In this document: piece after piece, positions 15,301 to 30,300 of the stretch
Numbering within the stretch: position 1 is the first letter of the stretch
How the letters are laid out: the number at the start of each line of letters is the position of its first letter
Source of the DNA: Larus michahellis
Lineage: Eukaryota > Chordata > Aves > Charadriiformes > Laridae
Length of the DNA: 64,000 nt
Assembly: GCF_964199755.1 (NCBI RefSeq)
Contig: NC_133903.1
Span: 5,907,001-5,971,000, forward strand
Reading direction: 5' to 3'
Notes under the pieces: generated by a model
Seen by the model: the letters and a program-made list of their open reading frames with translations, nothing else
Database searches by the model: none
Told to the model about the DNA's origin: nothing
Translations under genes and position numbers: made by a program

Positions 15301-18300
15301 GAATTGGGTTTTGTATTTGATGTTGAGCCAGAAAGGCTTTTCTTGTAGAGTTGCTGGCCTTTGCATCCCACATTTATCCCTTACGAAAAAATAAAAGCAG
15401 TATTGATAGCCTGTATAGTGTGAGACAATTCAAGATGGAAAAGGATCTTGACTGATGTGCCGTCGTCTCTCACTGCTACGGGCAAGACATACTGGTAAAC
15501 AAGGACGTTTTCCCTGTTTCCTTGCAGATATTTTCATCTAATCTCTTAACAGTCCTTTCCACAGTCATTTCAGTGTGGAAATTGAAATGGTAAAGCATGA
15601 TAGTTTTTAATAAAATCCTTTCCCCCAAAGCTTTGCCTTAATGACTCTGTTGGCCCTGAAGATCTCTGTGCTGTAAAGCTTGTATAATTCTTGAGAGTAC
15701 GTTATGGCATGTGAATATTACTGACTGTTGATGCCAACATTTGTAAAAGCATTAGTATGTTTTTACTATCTAGTCTCGTAGTCTGTAAATGGAAGCTAAG
15801 TGAGATAGTGTAAAGCTAAAAGCAAAAATAAAGCTCCTCCCAACCACCATCTTGTAGCAATTTCTGGCGTACTGGGGACACTTGGCTATCTTCCAGCTTT
15901 AACCCAGGGGTAATTAAAGTTCAGGTTAGGAGCTAATACATATTGCATGACAAAATACGTATAAGTATTTATTTTGGAAAAATGTGTAAATTGTATGTAA
16001 ATTGCGTGAAATCTGATAGCAGGTTTTATTTCACGTTAAGGAAATGTTCTTGTGGTGGTGCTGAAACTAAACCTACTGGGAAGAGGAAGGAATGTAAGGT
16101 CAATCATTGAAATCTTTTGGAGCAGTATTTCCCCACTCCTCATATGGCTTTGTGTCTAAACACTGTCTTTTTGCTAGACTCCAGTCACACTGTTTTGAAA
16201 ACTAGGCCTCTTGTTCCTCGCCTTGTTTCATGTACAGGTGCCAATGACCACTTAAATAGGATTCTGGATTTATGGCTGCATGGGGAAAAGTAGGGTGTTC
16301 TTAATATAGACCTCTTAAGTCTGAACTGTGGTGCTGTTTCCAGCTTGGGAGTGCATTAGTTAGAGTTACTGGTCTCGATAAAGTCCTTCATCTAATAACC
16401 ATCTTTTAAAAGTATTCTTTCAGCGCAGGCTTACACAGGAATATTACTCTGTTGTCACACTGGAGCCGTCAGCATGGCGGCAGCAGCATGGCAGAAGCGT
16501 AACCCACAGTCACTGCTGTGTGGCAGACAATTCAGTGTACCTGTGAAACGTTGTACTCGAGCACCTCAGGCCTGCAGAAGCTTTTAGGAGACAGGGCTGG
16601 CGTGTAGGAACTGTGCTTTCCCTGTTCTTTCTCAACCATCTTGAGGGCAGGGCAGTTGTGTTGTCTCTAGCAGACCTATCCAGGATTGTCAAAGTTAAGC
16701 TGTGGTTGCTCGGAAAGCAAGCAGGGTATTTGCTGCAGCTCCTTATGGCTAGGGTGGTTACGGGAATCGGAAAAATGATGGAAAAATCCTCTGCCTGGAG
16801 GGAAGTGACTGACACAGCCAGTTCCTTGGCACCCCTACCTCCAGCAGATACTGCGTTTGAATGAATTTCAAGTTTGAAGGATCCCAGGAAAATATAGGCC
16901 CACTCCCTGTGCTACCTTCATGTTTTAAAACAAAGTTTACCGAAGCTCCGCCTTTTAAAGAGGTCCAATCCTATTATGCCTAAACCAGGACCTACCTATG
17001 TTATTTCAGGTTGTACACATGTCCTTTCCTTTGGCCATCTGCTGCCTTGGGTTTGGGTTGCACTTAGAAATGTTGGCAGAGCAAGACTGGTGTGTGTTCT
17101 AATGTCCTGATTTCATTTACACAAACGCGGCAGAGTAGAGAACAACGCAACGTGCACAGTGTGACCTGATTTTAGAGGAGCACTTTGCCCGGAGGTAGGC
17201 TGCTTGGCTGAGAAATCCTATTCATTATACATACAGCCTATTTGATAAAAGATTGGTGAAAGATGGACCAAAAAAGGCTTTTATGGATCTTGTGAAATGC
17301 CACGTCTGTTAACTTCACCCGTAAAGATTTTGGGAGCAGTTTTCTTTAGGTGAAATGATGAGTTGTAATATTTCCAGTGATAATTCACAGTAAGTTGACT
17401 CATTTATTTAAAAACAGTTTTGTGAAGCATCAGCAAATTTGTGTTCACTCATCTATTTCAGCTTTGTCTCCCCTTTTGCTTGGAGTAGATAATAATTCAG
17501 AGCAATTACTAATTTGGGTTTGACATTATAGGAAGTCCAGAATGCTTCTTTTAAAAGTTGTCTTATAATGTGTTCTACATCTTTGCAGGTTGGAATGCAT
17601 CTCTGGCCTTCCATCTTAGTCAGGGAATACATGGCATATCATCCAGCACCGAATTTGGATGAGCTGCCTGAATAATTTCTGTGGTTTGAGGTGTGGAAGG
17701 AATTTGGTAGACTCCTGTGTTATCTGATAGATGTCACTTGACGACTTGATTTAATCCTCTTGTCATACTTTTGTTTTTCTGTTGCTCTAAGTAAAGGTGG
17801 GAGATGCTGTTGGTATAGTCAGGCTTCTGTAGTTGCAATAAATTATCTAGCTATGTCTATTAAGATGTCTATTAAGATGAGTGTAGGGATCACCTGAGAG
17901 AAAAAAAAATGCTCTTTAACTGCAACAAGCCTTAAGGATTTGTTCAGTATTAAATGAATTTCATGAGTGCTCTGTCTGCTTCAGTGCAAGTAGGAATCAT
18001 ACAGTAGGGTGATCAGCTCCACCTTGTTGCATTAATAGGTGCTATTTAATTTTTGTGTTGTATATGAAAGATCTCTTTAATTCCCAATGGAAAGGTGCAT
18101 TACACAATTCCTTCTAGATTAAGCAGTTTGCACGTACCCTTTCATAATTTGAGAGGTTAGATTGGCTTTTTGAAAGTATCCCACCTTTATTTGAATAGTC
18201 TTTCATTTGAAGACTAACAAATGGGTTCTCTGCTTGGTTCCCAAGTGAATTGCTATCAGATTCTAAGTTCTTACCTTGATATTAGTCTAATTCTTCAAGT

Positions 18301-21300
18301 CAGACTTGATTTTGTAGATGTACTGATTGAGTGAGGAAGCAGCTTTTCTTTCTGAATAAATGTTACTAAGAACCGAATTCTGTTCTTAAGAATGCCACCT
18401 GCAAATTAAAAAACTGAGGCTTATTTTCCATGGTGCTCTGTGCCATCACTTGGTCTAGACCGACATAAAAAAACCAAAAAACCCACAACCAAAAAAACTC
18501 CCAAACCAAAGCAAAAAAACCAAGCGTATGCTTCTGAATGCAAATACCCAGTCTGATTTTTATTATCAATGCAGGGAATGACTGTGTTTTAGCTGTGTAC
18601 TGTATAGGAGCTTTAACTCACTAATTTAACCAAACCTATAGATGTCTACAGAGGGCTTTTAATATAGACAAAATATAGTAAATTACCAATGAGTATGTAT
18701 GAAAGACGTCATAGCTGTTCTAGAGACAGATGGTGGAGTGGAATCCTGCTTTAGTGATTAACTGAGGTTGGAAATTACTTCCTTGCGCTGCAGCTAGAGC
18801 CTTGTTGAGAAGACAGCCCGATGGCACGTCTCCCCACTGCAGCAGATTCCCTCGCGGTTGCTTCTGGGCAGCCTAGAGAGGTTGGGATCTCCAAATTCTC
18901 AAAGCAGCAACAAAAGCAGGGTTTAGCAGGTCAGAATTGATCTATTGAGTCCCATCTTACATAAACATCTGAGTTAACTGTCATGTGCTGTGGGATAAGA
19001 GATTCTTTGTGTGGCAGCGATACTGTTACTGAGGCAATAACCTTTATGCTAGATCCTTGCAACTAAAACGTTAATGCAGGATGAGGCCAATATAGAAGGG
19101 AAGTTATAATACTGCAGAAATTTAGGAGTGAAGTTGCTAGGTAAAACATGTCAGATAACTACCAAGAACAGTGGATTGACTTTCCCTTAACGCTGTTTCA
19201 GAAAATATGCTGGCAACTATTTAATATAGATGGTTTTATAACCAATGCAGAAGTTTAAATGTAAAATAGCAACATTTTTATCAATGTTTTTTAATGTGAG
19301 GCCCAAGGTAGAATTTCAAATGGACAAATTTTTCCTTTTTTTGTAAAAGGAGCTCTAAAGTGCCATTTAGAGTTAATAAAACCAAGTAGAATGAATTGCT
19401 GAGAGGCCTAAAAGTGGAAAGAAATAAGCTATATCTGTGAGACCCCTTATTATCTGTGTTCAGATCCTGGAGCTGCTGAATGCTGGTCTCTGTTGGGAGC
19501 TGTGAGGTAATGTAGCTCTCTGCCAAAGCCAGCCTGCCGTTCCCGTGTGCGGCTGGAAGGCCAGGACCCACCATGGGAGGGTGAGCGAGACGCTTGGAGT
19601 AGGATGTGATCCCTGCTTCTTGCAGCGCTTTAGTGTAAAACCGCTGCATGCTGTTAAAAGCTGAAACTGGTGAGCGCTTTTGGTAAGTAGTCCTACGTGT
19701 GGAAATGGGAGGAAAACCAACAGAGTTAAAGTAACCCATTTCACATCATTTTCAAGTCATTCTACTATCAGCTTCTGAGTTGTTACAGAATGTAGGTATG
19801 CCAACAGAGATGGAAAAACTCCTGTGCAAAAAGTGCAGGAAATCGCATTCTTCCCCACAACTGCAGCTAAAGAAACAGAAGACCAGAAAGTACCTTCCTG
19901 ATCATAATTCCAGTTGCCCTCTGTTCTCAGGCAACTATGTTGCTGTCCCATTTGTATGCTTATCCAGCTCTTTTGAAACCAGTTATGACTTTCTTTCTAC
20001 AATTCCTGCTTCCAGACACGTCTTTCTATTTGTATCTCAAATTTATTCATGGTCAATTTACACCATTAGTTCTTGCCCCTTTATCTTAAATAGCTTTTCT
20101 CACTCCACAGTATTTGCAAGCCTGATGTATTTAGCAACCATAAACTGCTTGATCTTTTTGCAAAGATAAACACATAAAATATTCTCTATGCTCAAAAGGG
20201 AAGCGTTTCCACATCCATTCTGTTTTGAAATCATCTGCCTTGGATTTGAATGACTACAATTGCATTTAATTTGTTAGATGAATTCTGACTAATGCTTTCA
20301 TGCAGTAGTGCTACTGTTAATAATAACTGTATTAGGTTAGGGGCTGTGAGTTACGTATTTTGGTACTAAAGAAAGTTCTCTACATCTCTGTCACTTGCAG
20401 TTGATGCCCTCAATTTGTATAAGATGGTTATCAAAGAAATTATTTTCTTTCTCCGTGTCATACCATTTCTATTTTTCCCTTCTTGGTCATCTGTATTTTT
20501 TAATATTCCTGTTTCTCCCTCTAGTTTGACAATTTTTCTTAGCATTATCTTTGCGTATTCCCATAACCTCCCACATTTGTTTTCTACATAATTTTTCTTA
20601 AGATGGATCTTAAAGCCAGTTCTTGAGAAACTGTTAGTAAACTTCCTTGGTGGTAGGCAGTATGATGTAATCTCTTCTTCAGGTTGTTCTTTTCCTGTTT
20701 CAGTTCTAAACTACCCTCTGTTTAACAGTAACGTCCTATTTACCATCATAAAATACTTCGCTGACTCCATATAGATTAACTTTGCTGCTTTTCTTTTTGA
20801 CTGACAAATCAGAGAAGGATCTCATTTTTTTCTGTTACGAGATACCTTTTGGTAACCTCATGTGGAGTTTTAACCTGTTTTCTTTTTAGTTCTCTTTATT
20901 TTCGTATTTAAGAATATTCTTTACAAACTTCACAAACGCTTTAAGGCTGTATTTTCCATGCCGTCAGGCATCCTTTTATCTGATGTCTCGTTTATTCCTA
21001 CTTTAAAGTCTGTAATAATCCATATAATATATTGGAGAGCCTGCCTGTGACTGTTGGAGCAAAAAGGACTTGTGGAGCAGGCTAAATTTAGAGACTTTAT
21101 ATGAGAAAGGGTTTGAAAAAGCAATAGAATTAAGGTATGAGTAACGTCTTTGTAAGTGTGAAGTTCGGAGCTTATTTGTTTGGCTTGAAAGCTTTAGGAT
21201 CAGCTCAACGTGGAAGGAATCATTCTGGGTGGTAAATTAATTTGTCCCTTTAGAAATGGCGTGGGATGGGATGGCACGTTGGGTTATGGTGGAAAGGAAA

Positions 21301-24300
21301 GATCATTCCTCATTTAGAGAGAGTCACCTTCCTTCTGGCCTGCTGGATGAGAGAGACAAGGTTATGCTTTTGGTTTTAAAAAGTCAATTTGGCCTAAAAG
21401 TGAAGGGGAGACAAGACTGCAGTACTTGGAGGATTGAAGTAGTGACTGAAAAAGTGTTTTGTTTTGTTATTTTTTTAAATTACAGTTTGGCAATCTGATT
21501 TTTATATGCCTAGCTGGCCTATTAAGAGGAAACGTGGTTTCTTTGAGTTTGACATCAGAGCTTAAAAATATAGGTCCTCTTTATTAAATGTCAATGTATA
21601 TTTTGCCAGACTAATTATCATTCCAACCATTAAATGCTAACTTCCTTGACAAGGTAAGATAAAATTTCTGTGTAAATGATTTGGATGCTAGAGAATTCTG
21701 AGAGGGGGGGGACGACAAAAATTGTTTAATTACTGTATGGTGATAAACCTATTAGTATTGTCCCATTTGGATGGGAATATCTGCCTGCTACTGTAGTGAA
21801 AACATCAGTTAAAGAATGCTTGTGTGTTGAGAAATTGTGTGTTTTAGCTGTCAAGCTTGACTGTTACTCGAGGAGGAGTGAGGGAGATTACCAGCTGCTA
21901 TTTAGCTAATAGAGGTCTTCATCCAAAGAAAGACCAACCAACAACAAAAACCAAACTGCCCTCCAACATATATACCAAACTTTTTTTTTTTAACAGAGAA
22001 TGGTACAGTATTTTTGTAAATTTTGAGTATGAATAGCTGGCTTGTTGTTCTCTGAGCCTGCCTGGCAGTTAAGAATAGTTCTTTATTTGTCCCATTAAGA
22101 CTGTATTATTTTACAGAAAAGTGGGTGGTATCCAGTTTTACCCTGGTATTGGCCAACTCCCAGCAAATTCTTACTGACATTGGACGATGTAAGAAACATC
22201 AACAAATGTTTTCTTGAACGATTAATTCTGTAGTTTTTTTAAGTCAGTGGCCTGCCTGCGGAAGCTCTGATACACTGAGACAGGGTCTCTAGCATTTGTT
22301 GGTGATACTTTTTGATATGACAGCCGCACTAACACAAAAAGCCTTTGTTTTCCAGGGAAGTTTTTCCTTTAAAAGAATTGAACTGTGTTGCAAAGTTCTC
22401 CCTGCTTAATTGTTCTGGTTGTTAACCTCAGCCTTGGTACGAACTTTATCTCTGAGGGTTGAGGGAGCTGATGGTGGTGAGTGAGGGACCTGTTGCTGCG
22501 CTGGGGACCTTTGAGAATGGCTGTGTGAAAGTGGGGTGGTCTGGTGAGAACAATAATCAAACCTGTTATATCTTTTTGATTGTTAAATTTGCTGGTTTTT
22601 TCTCTCCAACAGCTACGTCCCCTCGAGTTTCCTCGGAGCTCGAGCAGGCCCGGCCTCAGACGAGTGGTGAAGAGGAGCTCCAACTGCAGCTGGCGCTGGC
22701 GATGAGCCGGGAAGTGGCGGAGCAGGTCAGTTCCCGTGTAGGTTTTCCACAGTGTCTATGCTTTGATAGTTGAGACTACAATCCTGTTTTTTGGTTTTTT
22801 TCAATGGCAGCTTGGCTTTGCTCCAGGTGGAATAGGGGGAGAGAAAGGCCATTTTGGAAGATGTTGCTCTTTTTTTTTTTTTTTTTTTAATTAAAATCTT
22901 TTTAAAGTAACTGCAGCCTCCGAGCTGTTGAGACTAGTGGAAGACAACAGTCACTTTGCAAGAAGACTTTGTGTGGGAGGATGTTAATCATCACATTACT
23001 GAAGATGTTTTCAGTTAGGAAGAACTGAAAATATGACTAGTCCTGAAAACCTTCATTATTTGGGCCAGCATAAGAAATGTTAGTGAATTCTGATTACAAT
23101 GAAATCTTGAATGATCTGCTCATTCGGTGAGATTGTCTGGAACAGAAAGGTGACCTGACACAAAGTAGTAGAATTTATAAAGAACGTGGTTTACAATAAC
23201 TTGGCTCCTGATCTGTCACACAGGTTACGTTACTGTGATAATTCTTAGGAGGGTCATTCTGAATTTGGAGTAAACGCTGTAATTGTCGATAGATTTTACT
23301 GCATATTAATATATAACAAAGTTGTTGAATCTCAGCTATGAGTGAAAATTCAAATCAGCCTGATGAGTGTCTCATGTTTTAGAGGCTTCCTGTGATTTTA
23401 CCTTACTGCTGTAGGTTAGGCATTGGTATCCTTGTGCTTGGAAAGGGAAACTACCAACTGGTAAACTTTGTCATTATTGAGCAATAAAGAAAATAAAAAT
23501 CAGAATCTATCAGTTGAAATAGCCTAAAAAATCACAAGGGAAATACCGGCTGGGGAATTAGTCAACTTCTGAAAGACATGATGCAAGCAAAGGTATTTAA
23601 AGTAGTTGAATGTACCACTAACATGGTAGTTAACAGATGTATGCATGGAGTTGGCTGGATTAATTCACTTAGTGTTCTTTATAACAGTTGCTTCAGGTGT
23701 GGAGGGAAGCTGACAAAAGCCAGGAAAATAGAAATTTAAATCACTGCATCCTTCTGTGATGTTTTGAATGCTCAAGAACATTACAGTAATTTAGAGATGG
23801 GATACTTACTTGTAAGTTCTGTGATGTTTCTAGTGTTGTAACTGAATTTTTGGAAAGAATGTTTAATTTATACCTTTCCCATTAGGAGTAAAACAACGCG
23901 AGGGTAAATTTCAGTCAGCAAAATGGATGTTGTTATGATCACACTGTTACACTGGTGTTAAAAGGGTCAGGGTGCTCCTGACCTCTGTTTGAGGCAAGAA
24001 ATTTTTTTTACTCCACTTGTGTTACGGACAAGTGACAGCAAATAATCCTGGCAATCCCACTGCGCGTGCCTGTGGTGCGCATTGCTCCTAGGGTGGCAGG
24101 GAGGACTGCCCAGGCCTTCCCTGGCAGTGTCCTGCCAAGGGGGTAGACACCTGGAGGGAGCAAGCAGCAGAGTCTAGGCTAATGGTCTATATCAACAGTG
24201 TTGATTTCCTTTGCAGGAGGAGCGCCTCAGACGCGGAGATGATCTGAGATTACAGATGGCTCTGGAGGAGAGTCGCAGAGACACAATTAAAATTCCCAAA

Positions 24301-27300
24301 AAGAAGGAGGTAGTGCCTTCGACTAAGAAATTCCTGGTTATGCTGCCAAAAGCTGAAATACAGTAACACAAAATAGCTTAATACTGAGCTCTTTTATGCT
24401 TTTGGGATTGCTTTGTTGTATAGCTTAAAACTTCTTCCATGTGGGTTAAATTTCAAACTACTAGTCAATGCAGGTGTGTAAAAGGAAAAAAAAATAAAAT
24501 TGCTGCTTCACTCTCATGGGTTTGTACTTCAGATTGGTAATGCTCTTGATTAAAGCTCAGATTATTCCTGCCCTCAGCATACCACTTTGTTGGACCTAAT
24601 GGATGCCCTGCCCTCCTCGGCACCGGCCCCACAGAAAACGGAGCCTTGGGGACCTCCTGCTGTTGCAAACCAAACTGATCCCTGGGGAGGATCCACAGTT
24701 GCAGCTACTGCCTCTGACCCGTGGCAATCATTTGGTAAGAATAATCTGCCAGAGGAATGCTTATTTAAACGTTTTTGGGTTTTAACGTTGAGCTTTTCAG
24801 AGTTTCTCAGTGTACGACGTCGTGCTTGATAACGATGGTCTGTTAGTCCATTTTGATTGTTTCCTGTACTCTAGAACTAGCATTGCCCTAACTCATTTCC
24901 AAGCAGAAACGAATACATGTTGCACTTTGTTCCTGCTTTTTAAGCAGCTGGGTTTTTGTGTGTGCATTTTGAATCTTAAGATGGAGGAGAAGAGTGAAGC
25001 CTCTGTCGTCTTTGTACAGCAAAACCGACTTGTCTCAGACTGAGGGGATGCTCATGCTTTGACTGCTGGTTGTGTCCTGTGTCATGGATTTAGACTCTTG
25101 CTAGTATTTAATATAGTGCTGGGCAGGGTGCTATGGTTGGGAAGGCCATAGATCTGAATTACCATGTCTTTAATTGCTCCTAGTGACATGTGATGTGTAT
25201 ACCATCAGAACCAAATGGATTAAATTGTTTAAATGGAGATTTTTTTTATACCTAACAAAAAAATATGAGGTTACCATTTAAAATATTCACCATGTTTCTT
25301 AAGCTTTCGATGCTAAATCCATGGAATCTGTTTCTGAAGTGAAAGATCCAGTGCTTCACATCTTAAAGAGCAATTAAGTCCACTTTTTTTCTTGTTTGCT
25401 TTTGTGTGTGTGTTTTGCTGCCTGTGTAGTGTTTTCTAGGTTAGCCAAAGTCTGTCCAAGGAGTTTCTCCTTCGCATAAGAAAGTTGATGGTTCCTCACA
25501 GTACGTGTTAAACTTGCTACGTCTGTGGAATTGGAGCTGGATCTGCTTTTTGTTGTCTTTGGATTTTTTTTTTTCTTTTTTGAGGGACAGGGGTTCTGTG
25601 CAAATGGAAGCTTTTTCCTGAAGACTGACGGCTTAGTTCTGTCAATTTTGTTTCAGGCTGGTGAATCAACGACCTCTGCTATAAAGTGCTTCGAAGTAAT
25701 TTGCATCGGCATTCAGCCCATCACCATCAAGATTCCTGATGAAAATTTTGAAGCTTAATAACTAAATGCATTTTTTTTTTCTTCCTCATAGTGGCATTAA
25801 AGGCACCTACATAGCTGCTGGGACAATTACAGTTCATTGTTCTAAGTGTTTCTTTTTTGGTGATAAAACTACAAGCATGAAATCAGAAAAAGTCCAAGTT
25901 TTGGGCCCTAAGGCTGTTCAGTGTATTTTTCTGTGGTTAAAAAACAAACAAAATCCACCTTCTTCAAATCTTGTGCTCGATATATCATCTTCTGACAAGA
26001 TTTTCCTTGCATCAGTTGCAGCTGTAGCGTTTCCTCTCAGTGTGTCTAAACTTTATTAATGCCATAGAACACCCCCTTGTTCCAGCTTGCTGGTTACTTG
26101 GCTCCCAAGGATATTATTGAAGATGTAAGATTTATGTCTTTTACTGCTGTTAAGAGCAGCTCATTAAATTGTATTTCTCAAAGCTTGCACGTGCTTTGGC
26201 ATTTTGGTAGCGATAATGGAAGCTACGGGAAGGTATCTTCCCAAGTGCTCTAATTTTGTTTGCTCTCTTTATGAAAGAAAAGACATTTTTTTTTGAAAGC
26301 TTCCGTTGACGGGAAGTGCTGTCGTTAGCATTTCTTGTGTGGCATTGCTCGTAATTCAGCACTAAGGGTAGATAAAGGAAATCTAAGTACCGGTGTGGGA
26401 ATAGTTGGACTTATTTGGAGAACTTTAGCATTTCCTGGTCTGAAGCTGCAGCAAGACCGTGCTGCCTGTTGATGAAACAAAGACCAACGTTGCAAATTGG
26501 AATTTGTGCCACTGTGTGTAGCATTGGATTGGCTTTCAAGAACATTGTGATGCCAAGGGAGTCTGTACATAGTTTTGAAAAATAAAACAATAATTCAGTT
26601 GTAACTTGAAACCCACATGGCGGTTAAAGATAATAGCCATGTACCGCATGGATAATTCTGTCCTACTCTTGGATTATACAGTTGTTTAGTGATTAAACAG
26701 TGACTGGTTGAGAGGTTTCATTGGGAAGAGGAAATGTATTTGCATGTACTATCTGACACAAAGGTAATTGATCACCGTAGAGTTGTACAGGATGTGCATT
26801 TAAAGTACTGGGTTCCCATTCCTGCACTCTGATGGCTGGGGAGGAGCAGCAGGGATGGACGTCAGAAGAACAAAGCAAGAGCGATAGCTTCCAGCACAGA
26901 CCTGGTCCCCTGCAAATCCAAAATGTGATTTGCTCCAGTGGTCCTGGGGTTTGATAAGCCAAAATAGTTTCATTTAATGGTAGAAGGAAGAAGAGGTCAC
27001 CTAATCTGAAAAGCCATAACTTAGTAGGTTGGTGAGGAAGAAGAAAAGCCTGGCAGGAAATTGTCTGTAGTGAGGCAAGTTTCTTTCTCTTTCCTTCTCC
27101 CTTTACTGCCTTAATTTGTCATTTTCCACGAGGAAGCCCTAACCTTGTGCACAACCTGTTGATGTACAAGCAGTTTGGTAATCTTAATTTCTAGGAGTGA
27201 AGAGTTGTCAGTGTCTTCCAATAAAAATGGGAATCCTGAACATAGAGGCATTGGGCTGAAAAAAAAATATATAGGAAGAGCTATCAGTGGACAGCTTAGA

Positions 27301-30300
27301 TCTGTGTCAGGAGGAATGCTTACGAACAGGAATAAAAAAAGCACAACTAGCTCAGGGAAGCTGATTATATTTTTATGAAAACAATATGGTAAAAAGAGTT
27401 GGAAAACTGTTCCCTTTGAATCTTACAGACTGACTTTTCTTTGTTCAAGTCTTAATGTTCTATATTTCATATCTTTTATATATAGGCTTTTTGGAAACCT
27501 TCTTTCCCATCATGAGTTTGTAAATATACCCTGTGATTTAGGTCACTTTCAGTCAGGGATTGTCTGTTGCGGTGGCAGTGTCTGTAACACAGGCAAGTTT
27601 ATTTTCTTGTTGGAACTACCGATTTTTTTAATTCAGTTTGAAGTGGGAGATTTGTTTTATTCATCTGTGTTGCACAGAATTGACTTGTGCTGCTTGTTCG
27701 GTATGCATGACACAGACACTGAGACTTATCAGTATTCCTAATGATGAACTGCTTCACCTATTTATGTTTATTATTAGTTGGCAGTAATGGCTCATAAGAG
27801 AGAGTAATCTGCAGGGAAAGCTTTCCAAGGTGGAACTGTACTGACTTGTGTTCCTGATGGTTCTTTTTGCAGGTGCCAAACCAGCTGCTTCTGTTGACCC
27901 TTGGGCAGCACCAGCAGGATCCACAGCTCAGTCTCTGCCCAAAAATGTTGACCCTTGGGCTCCTGCTCAGCCATCCTCTACTGCAGCAAAATCTTCTGTG
28001 GATCCTTGGGGACCAGCACCTGCAAACAAACCTCTCTCTACTTCTGGTGAGAAACGGTCTCATCCCATACCCCTATTATTTGAGTAATGAAGGTGAAATC
28101 CAAATTATTTTCTTGCATTAACTTGATTCAAAGAAGCTGTGCGCTGAACAGTTTGCAGTACAGGTCTGTAAAATAAATGGGAGTTGTAATAGCTAGCAGC
28201 AAAACAATCTTCAAATGTAATTATTGTGACTTAGAGCTCTGAATTCTTTTTGCTTCTCCCTGCTCTGTCCCTTCGACATTCTTTTATTGGTATGTGTGCA
28301 TGCATGCTGAGCACTTAGAACTTCTGCTGCTGTTGAGTTTTTAAATGTGTTTTATCTTTAATTAGTCAAGGACTGAATTTCTGGAAATGAATGATACTAT
28401 AATTTTACCTTTCATCATGATAAATAGCTATGCAGATGGATGTCTCTGCAGATGTAGATTGACAGGCCGAGCAGCTCCATGCTCTGAGGAGACTTTTAGA
28501 GGTGCAAATGAAGGTTTGTTACTTCAGACTGAGGGTGTGAAAGCTATCCCTAAGCCCTTGTGTAGCAAGATACTGGAGGTGCTGATGTAATTGTCTATTC
28601 ATGCTCTGTAACTAATGCAACCTTGATGAATCTTAATACCTGGTATTTTCATGTTGGCACTGTGGCTAAATGCATCCTAAATGCATTTTCTGCTAGTCAT
28701 TCATCTCAGTACATAATAAACAAAGGAGTCTGAGTACTGCGAAAAGTTGTCTAATCAGCTTTTCACTGGGCAAAGGGCAATAACTGGATCATTATGAGAA
28801 TGATTCTTTAACCATGGCGAGTCTTTGTTCTTGATAAGAAGTATTGTTGTTATGCGCAATCTTCATTCTTGGGGTTTTGTCTTTTTGTTCACTTTATGGA
28901 GCTAAGTCCGTAAGGTGTTGAAGGTTAAAACTAAATTTGAAAAACATTTCAACTAATTTAAAAAAAAAAAAAAAGGCAAACTTTAAAGCTTTTCAGGACT
29001 GTGGTTGCTGTTCGTTTAGTTACGTTTTTCTTTCTCCCTTTTGAGGTAAGGGTGTGTCCACAATTTGAAAATGTTGTGTTTTCATTTGTTGCAAACTCTG
29101 GGCAAGTTCTGGTGCTTCAGCTAACAGGGCCTTTCCATCTCTACATGGCGTAGATAACCTTTTCTGTTGCATTCCTGCTCCTTTTAACTTGAGAAGCGTA
29201 AGTCAAATCATCACTTAAGTTATAGCAATGATGCCTTTGTCTTTGGAACTGTCTTCAGAAGTGTGTTTTACTTGAGGGGTGATTAACATGCTTTATAGTA
29301 TAGGCTGTAAATCTCTTGCTGTTCTCTTCTTCCGCAGCAATATATGCCTGCCTACACGTCTATCTAGTGCAGACACTCAATAAAAACCCAGCATGCTAAG
29401 GTGTGCCTTACATTGTGATTTAAACACACATTATTCTGAATTAGTTGGTGAATACTGTAAGAAAGGACAGTTTTCTGCCATTATCCTTGATCCTAGGTAA
29501 GAGTAGGAGCACTCAGGCTGATCTGAACTGCTGTCCTGGAACCTGACAGAGCGGCTTCTTGGTAACATGAATGGCTTGGAAGTTGCGTTCAGTAGGATCA
29601 GGTGTGTGAAGCAACCGAAGATCTGTTAATGACAGGGCTGTCTTGTTGTTTTGAACAGGAAGTACATCTTTTGACCTCTTCAGTAATTTGAATGGTACAG
29701 TTAAAGATGATTTTTCTGAATTTGACACACTTCGAACTTCCAAAAAGCCAGGTATGAATCAGATTCTTAGCATGTGGCAATTTGGGTGATAGTCTCAGCA
29801 ACAAATGTCTTGATTCTTAAATTTTATTTCAAAAAAATAAATAAAATTGACTTTCACAAAGGAAAAAATGAAAGCTGGTGATAATGCAGCAGTAAAAGCT
29901 TGTTGTTAACATTTTTGCCTGTGCATGAACTTATGGGGAATGAGCTTTCTGCATTATAAGCCATAGAACTTCACTCTGTAATCTTTTGTTGCATTGACCC
30001 AGAAATTTGACTTCTAAATTTTCAGTATCCAGCGTGTTTGGAGTATGGGTCATGCTCAGAGAGTTAAACAGAACAATGTTGACTGAATTTCTCAAATGTG
30101 TAAATTCTAGTGTGTAACAATAGTAGGAAGATGAGAAAATACACTTCTCTGAATGCTTAAATTTATTTTTTACTTGGTCATTAGTCACTAAAATAAAAAC
30201 TGCCAGACCTTACCGCTTAAGTGCTTTGATATTGTGTACTTTCTGGATGGTTCTGCCTGAAAGAATGGTGACTAATTCAAAGTTGGGCTAGGCTTCTTTA

